NCBI RefSeq assembly: GCF_900188325.1
Contig: NZ_FZPD01000003.1
Location: forward strand, 648,901 to 712,900
Source: Ekhidna lutea
Lineage (GTDB): Bacteria > Bacteroidota > Bacteroidia > Cytophagales > Cyclobacteriaceae
Direction: 5' to 3'
DNA length: 64,000 nt
Every line of letters starts with the position of its first letter. Position 1 is the stretch's first letter. The notes beneath the pieces were generated by a model, which was not told where the DNA came from, made no database searches, and saw only the letters and a program-made list of their open reading frames with translations. Shown here one piece after another: positions 60,422-64,000 of the stretch. The position numbers were made by a program, and so were the translations under genes.

Positions 60422-61452
60422 AATAATGGGTTATTCACCTTAATAATTGAATTGAGCTTATTGAAACTGTAGGAAAATGATATTTCAAACGTCGAGTTAC
60501 CTTGATCCGAGACGATGACTTCATTTGAGTTGATTGATGAACTATTGAAGTCAATGCTTCCACCTACTTGCATGTTTTTGTATCGTATTCCTCCAAGTAA
60601 GATGAAGGAATCATTGACCCTGTACCACCCACCTATTTGAACAATAGTTGTCGCTTTAGGATCAACATAGGTTGAAAAGTACATTCCGTTGTTAAATTGA
60701 AATTGTCCTCGTTTTCTAAGAATTAGCGAAGAGGGGTGAATAAAAAGGTTCCTGGAAATTCGAATCTTGGCTGTAGCTATCGTTTTAATGACGGAAGCCT
60801 TTCTACCCACGCCATTGGCAATAAGCCTTGTTTTTGGTTTATTTAGATAGTCAGCTGAGATTCCTATAAGGAATGCATTTTGCTGAAGAAGCGGATTTTC
60901 ATGATCAGTAAAAGAAAATATAAAGCCGCTATTAAAAATTGCATAAGTGTTTCCATTTTCGTTTAATTTTTCTCCTTGTTGCGTATTATCATAACCGATA
61001 TAGGGATTGTATTGAGATCCAAATTGGAGTCCATCAGTATTTAGTTTGTTCATTACGATTCCGCCCTGCAGGCCGAAAGAAAGCTTCATCAATCCTTTAA
61101 CATCAAATGGAATCACATAAGATGCTGTCGCCAAAGCAGCTGTAGATTGATAAACGCCCTTGAATCCTGCTTTCTCCTGTACCACAGTCAGTCCAATGCC
61201 ACCGTTTTGTTGTACCCTGGAGGTCGTTTTTTGCAATGGGTGAATGAAAGAAGCCAAACTAAGCTGCTTCACAGATCCGTCTTTGGTTTCTTGCGCTGAT
61301 TTGTGGTTTACCTTCAAGGTAGGAGCAGATTCAAAAGATGCGAAAGCAGGGTTGAGATGAATGGATGTAGAAAAGAATTGAGAGAATTGACCATCCTGAG
61401 CAATGACAACTCGCATACCAAAAAATAGCGCTATAGTAATAATGTATCTCAC
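60418..61452 (-). CDS. PorP/SprF family T9SS membrane protein
   Basis: A 344-residue outer-membrane barrel of the PorP/SprF family, which is needed to attach or export specific surface adhesins (SprB type). Signal peptide then 'GQFSQFFSTSIHLNPAFAS', the family hallmark, and 'NGGIGLTVVQEKAGFKGVYQ', ending in barrel strands 'FEISFSYSF'. Such genes usually follow an adhesin gene, and here overlap it. Placed in the middle of a four-gene operon with 4-bp overlaps on both sides. Confidence 0.9.
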   Translation of the reverse strand: MRYIITIALFFGMRVVIAQDGQFSQFFSTSIHLNPAFASFESAPTLKVNHKSAQETKDGSVKQLSLASFIHPLQKTTSRVQQNGGIGLTVVQEKAGFKGVYQSTAALATASYVIPFDVKGLMKLSFGLQGGIVMNKLNTDGLQFGSQYNPYIGYDNTQQGEKLNENGNTYAIFNSGFIFSFTDHENPLLQQNAFLIGISADYLNKPKTRLIANGVGRKASVIKTIATAKIRISRNLFIHPSSLILRKRGQFQFNNGMYFSTYVDPKATTIVQIGGWYRVNDSFILLGGIRYKNMQVGGSIDFNSSSINSNEVIVSDQGNSTFEISFSYSFNKLNSIIKVNNPLF

Positions 61453-62651
61453 CGTGTCAGAAATGTCGTACTCTTTTTATTGAAATTGCCATCTGCAGAA
61501 TTGAGCTCAATTGAATAGAAATAGGCGCCTTGTGGAGCTTCTTTTCCATTTGGTAGGTAGCCGTCCCATCCTATTAGGTTCATGTCCGGATTCGAATAGA
61601 ATTCCTGAAAAATGACATTGTTGAATTGATCCCAAATGGTCATTTCAAGTGAATTTATTGTTGTTCCCTGAAGAAATGGTCTTAATTTTTTATTCGTATG
61701 GTTTTGGGCATTTGGTGAAAAAATGTTTGGCACATAAAATTGAAGCTCTGAAGCTGCCGGTTGTAGTCCGATTGCTAAAATGTATTTGTTTCCGGTTTCT
61801 AGAAGAAGGTTTTGAGCGGCTATAATTTTTCCAAATGTGCGATCGTCACTTTTATTCAACATTGATGTTTTTAAGAGGTGATAGCTGTTCATTACGGGTG
61901 GCAAACATGCGATGACAGGCTTATATTCAGGAGCTCTTATTGTGCTATCTGTTATTAATTCAGCAAGGTTAATTCCATTAAAAGCTAGAGTAGGAATAGA
62001 AGAAGCACGTTCTCCCATGTATTCAATAGACCATGCTAAATTTCCATATACTCCGATTAGCGAATCACCAACAATAGGAAAACTTAAATCAGGGTTAATC
62101 ATCGTAACCTTGACTTCTGAATTTCCGGGAAGAGATGAAAGTGTCAAGGGGTTGAATATTCCGTCTTTGCCCATTGGGAAAAGCTGGTCTCCGGTATTTG
62201 TTTTTCTGACTAAAAGTGAACCTTCAATAAAGGAATTCTGAGATTCATTGGATATTGAACCAGTGCTTTTTAAAACGGTACTATTGGTGAAAACTATTCC
62301 ATTAACAAGATCCAAAGACGCACCTACATGAGCGGAATCAAGAAAAAGACTGATACCATCCTCATTATTCACAAGAAGGGATGTAAATGAGACCGTATTC
62401 CCGAAAAGCGACTGATTTCCACTGCCGGATAACGAAATATGCCCAACTTGATTGATCGTTCCAAAATCTACATCATGCTGAAAATTAATTTCTCCATTGT
62501 TTTCAATGTCTCCATTTAGGTATGCTTGTCCACTGATGTGTAAGTCGGTTTCGGCTCCCAGACTAATACTTGTTGCCGCACCTGTAAACAGTTGAGCAGC
62601 AGCTTCGCAGACGGCTAATGAAAAAAGCAATATCGTTAGGAGCCTGATCAT
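61449..62651 (-). CDS. Secreted protein with gliding-motility-type T9SS C-terminal domain
   Basis: A 400-residue protein. Signal peptide 1-19; a beta-rich middle part with parallel-helix-like turns ('GEINFQHDVDFGTINQVGHI', 'ISLSGSGNQSLFGNT'); and a C-terminal CHU_C/gliding motility-associated domain about 310-400: 'FYVPNIFSPNAQNHTNK', 'MTIWDQFNNVIFQEFYSNPD', 'GWDGYLPNGKEAPQGAYFYS'. This domain is a sorting signal for export and surface attachment through T9SS with a PorP/SprF partner, present as the next gene. Overlaps 4 bp with the fibre gene. Confidence 0.9.
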   Translation of the reverse strand: MIRLLTILLFSLAVCEAAAQLFTGAATSISLGAETDLHISGQAYLNGDIENNGEINFQHDVDFGTINQVGHISLSGSGNQSLFGNTVSFTSLLVNNEDGISLFLDSAHVGASLDLVNGIVFTNSTVLKSTGSISNESQNSFIEGSLLVRKTNTGDQLFPMGKDGIFNPLTLSSLPGNSEVKVTMINPDLSFPIVGDSLIGVYGNLAWSIEYMGERASSIPTLAFNGINLAELITDSTIRAPEYKPVIACLPPVMNSYHLLKTSMLNKSDDRTFGKIIAAQNLLLETGNKYILAIGLQPAASELQFYVPNIFSPNAQNHTNKKLRPFLQGTTINSLEMTIWDQFNNVIFQEFYSNPDMNLIGWDGYLPNGKEAPQGAYFYSIELNSADGNFNKKSTTFLTR

Positions 62652-64000
62652 TCCTGAGATTTTCCAAGAAGTAGTGCCATTTTTTCCTCAAGTTCAGCCA
62701 TTCGCTCATTCAGGTCTTTTATTTCTATTTGGTTGCTTTCAACTTCTTCATTCAAAGATGAAATGACTTCTTTCTGTTCTTTTACTGCTTGAAAAAGAAT
62801 CGGTACAACGAATCCAAATTTGATTGACTTGAATCCATCATTTTCTTCTACAAGATCAGGGTATACACTTTCAAGTTCCTGGGCTATAAATCCATACTGA
62901 AGGCTTTTATCAAAATTGCCATTCTTATAATAGTAAGTATATGCCCCAAGTGAGTCGATTTTATCTAATGCCCCGCTCAATGGATTTATTTGTTCTTTTA
63001 ATCGCCTGTCTGACGGGGTACCATTGACTGCTGTTACACGTCCTTTTTTGTCTATGGTAATAGATCCAGTAACTGCTATTGATCTTGTTCCCGGGCTTGC
63101 GAATACATCTTGCATTCTTAATGTGTCATTGCTGATTTCTAACCCTGAAAATGAATTTAACTGAACCGAAAGAGAAGTGCCGGCTCCACCGGCTAGTCCA
63201 TCACCTGCAACAGTTGCATTGATATCTGCTGCATTGATAGTTGAGTTTGTGATTTCTGCTGTTGTTATTGTGCTAAGTGCTGCCAACGACCCAAGGGTGG
63301 GTTTATTTAACAGCGAATTGTAATCACCGTTGAAGTCATCGGAAGCATTGCTGTCATATCCACTTAGGTCGATAGTTGTAGCTCCAGGATCATTAGATAA
63401 GGCAATAATACCGCTGGTAAAAGTTAGATCCTGAATTTCATTGGTAGTTGACCCGTCAGCTTCGGTAGTTAAGTATCCATTGTTAGCGACGAACGTATCT
63501 ACTTCCGCTTCTGTAAGGTTGGTGTCTGTATCATCGAGATACGCACTCAGGTCGATAGTAGTTGCCGCTCCATTTCCAGTTATTGTAAGATCGTTACCGG
63601 AAAGGTTTAGATCCTGAATTTCATTGGTAGTTGACCCGTCAGCTTCGGTAGTTAAGTATCCATTGTTAGCGACGAACGCATCTACTTCCGCTTCTGTAAG
63701 GTTGGTGTCGGTATTATCAAGATATGCACTTAGGTCGATAGTAGTTGCTGCCCCATTTCCAGTGATTGTAAGATCGTTACCGGAAAGGTTTAGATCCTGA
63801 ATTTCATTGGTAGTTGACCCGTCAGCTTCGGTAGTTAAGTATCCATTGTTAGCGACGAACGCATCCACTTCCGCTTCGGTTAGCTGAGTATCTGTATCAT
63901 CAAGATATGCACTTAGGTCGATGGTAGTTGCCGCCCCATTTCCAGTGATTGTAAGATCGTTACCGGAAAGGTTTAGATCCTGAATTTCATTGGTAGTTGA
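62648..64000 (-). CDS. Repeat fibre protein with C-terminal S74 self-cleaving chaperone domain (5' end outside window)
   Basis: At least 450 residues visible; open to the window end at 64000. Tandem 61-residue units ('TEAEVDAFVANNGYLTTEAD', 'DLNLSGNDLTITGNGAATTI') run in from the right; then a short link ('AALSTITTAEITNSTINAAD'), and a peptidase S74/tail-fibre chaperone domain from 'TPSDRRLKEQINPLSGALDK' to the end with a coiled-coil ('LNEEVESNQIEIKDLNERMA'). In the family the Ser-Asp-Arg-Arg-Leu-Lys motif carries the Ser-Lys dyad that cleaves the chaperone off after trimer folding. No phage genes are near. Confidence 0.9.
   Translation of the reverse strand, partial: STTNEIQDLNLSGNDLTITGNGAATTIDLSAYLDDTDTQLTEAEVDAFVANNGYLTTEADGSTTNEIQDLNLSGNDLTITGNGAATTIDLSAYLDNTDTNLTEAEVDAFVANNGYLTTEADGSTTNEIQDLNLSGNDLTITGNGAATTIDLSAYLDDTDTNLTEAEVDTFVANNGYLTTEADGSTTNEIQDLTFTSGIIALSNDPGATTIDLSGYDSNASDDFNGDYNSLLNKPTLGSLAALSTITTAEITNSTINAADINATVAGDGLAGGAGTSLSVQLNSFSGLEISNDTLRMQDVFASPGTRSIAVTGSITIDKKGRVTAVNGTPSDRRLKEQINPLSGALDKIDSLGAYTYYYKNGNFDKSLQYGFIAQELESVYPDLVEENDGFKSIKFGFVVPILFQAVKEQKEVISSLNEEVESNQIEIKDLNERMAELEEKMALLLGKSQE
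63427..64000. repeat. Tandem 183-bp near-identical repeats in the fibre gene
   Basis: The motif GATCCTGAATTTC recurs at 63427, 63610, 63793 and 63976, an exact spacing of 183 bp (61 codons). Complete units are very similar at DNA level, differing at single bases; the most C-terminal unit is diverged. The array continues beyond the window edge. Confidence 0.95.

Noticed and set aside
62648..64000. Prophage or phage tail region, because of the tail-fibre chaperone domain
   Set aside because: Neighbouring genes are T9SS and outer-membrane proteins; no other phage genes are present.
63427..64000. CRISPR array, because of regular repeats
   Set aside because: Units are 183 bp, coding and contiguous without short spacers.

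Overview
The window is chromosomal DNA of a Bacteroidota bacterium, most likely of the Cytophagales (Reichenbachiella/Fulvivirga/Marivirga-like; genus not resolvable by eye). Supporting signs are type IX secretion (T9SS) components (PorT, PorP/SprF, a gliding-motility-type C-terminal domain), families typical of the phylum (DUF4290, DUF5606, DUF6588, Bacteroidota-type AMP nucleosidase), a tmRNA with tag GESNYAMAA, and exact TAnnTTTG -7 promoter elements a few bases upstream of several ATG codons. There are no rRNA or tRNA genes, integrases, transposases or CRISPR arrays.

Layout. 1-3.2 kb: end of a short-chain dehydrogenase, an inverted-repeat element, a DUF72 protein, AMP nucleosidase and an unknown secreted protein. 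3.2-5.5 kb: tmRNA (minus strand) and dnaX, whose tau-like C-terminal part lies in the -1 frame after a run of ten A. 5.5-11.1 kb: LysM lytic transglycosylase, O-methyltransferase and M16 peptidase (one minus-strand operon), then an ECF42-type sigma factor with its YciI/DGPF partner, separated by REP-like repeats. 11.2-17.4 kb: subtilase, Xaa-Pro peptidase/GNAT/RidA operon, DUF4290 protein, murA with Asp in place of the fosfomycin-target Cys. 17.4-29 kb: BLUF photoreceptor, PqqB-like hydrolase, TPR protein, marC-rnhA, saccharopine-dehydrogenase-like protein, SDR, porT, ubiE/menG, engB, DUF5606, thioesterase, fbp. 29-36 kb: aspartate kinase, fructosamine kinase plus low-molecular-weight phosphatase (probable deglycation pair), DUF6588 and a lipoprotein, Fur-family regulator plus peroxiredoxin, rsgA and a candidate small RNA. 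36-45 kb: DUF4197, two tandem aat genes, gamma-glutamyltransferase with a tiny basic lipoprotein gene, unknown proteins, ACMSD-type decarboxylase, sirtuin. 45-55 kb: two beta-barrels, rsmG, ECF sigma factor plus glycosyltransferase, tgt-LptF/G-EamA-YbjQ operon, MDR oxidoreductase, SulP transporter. 55-64 kb: a 969-991 residue TPR-CHAT protein facing a four-gene operon whose genes overlap by 4 bp: repeat fibre with a self-cleaving S74 chaperone domain (runs off the window), a protein with a T9SS/gliding-type C-terminal domain, PorP/SprF, and a TPR-PD40-OmpA-LysM protein.

Most of the window is housekeeping. The parts most worth following are the fibre/T9SS operon with its 183-bp near-identical tandem repeats, the dnaX A10 slippage site, a minus-strand small-RNA candidate behind rsgA, the deglycation pair, tandem aat genes, and a pattern in which DnaX, Tgt, the sirtuin and the Fur-family regulator have each lost the cysteines of their usual zinc sites. 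Assignments rest on reading motifs by eye; no database search was run.
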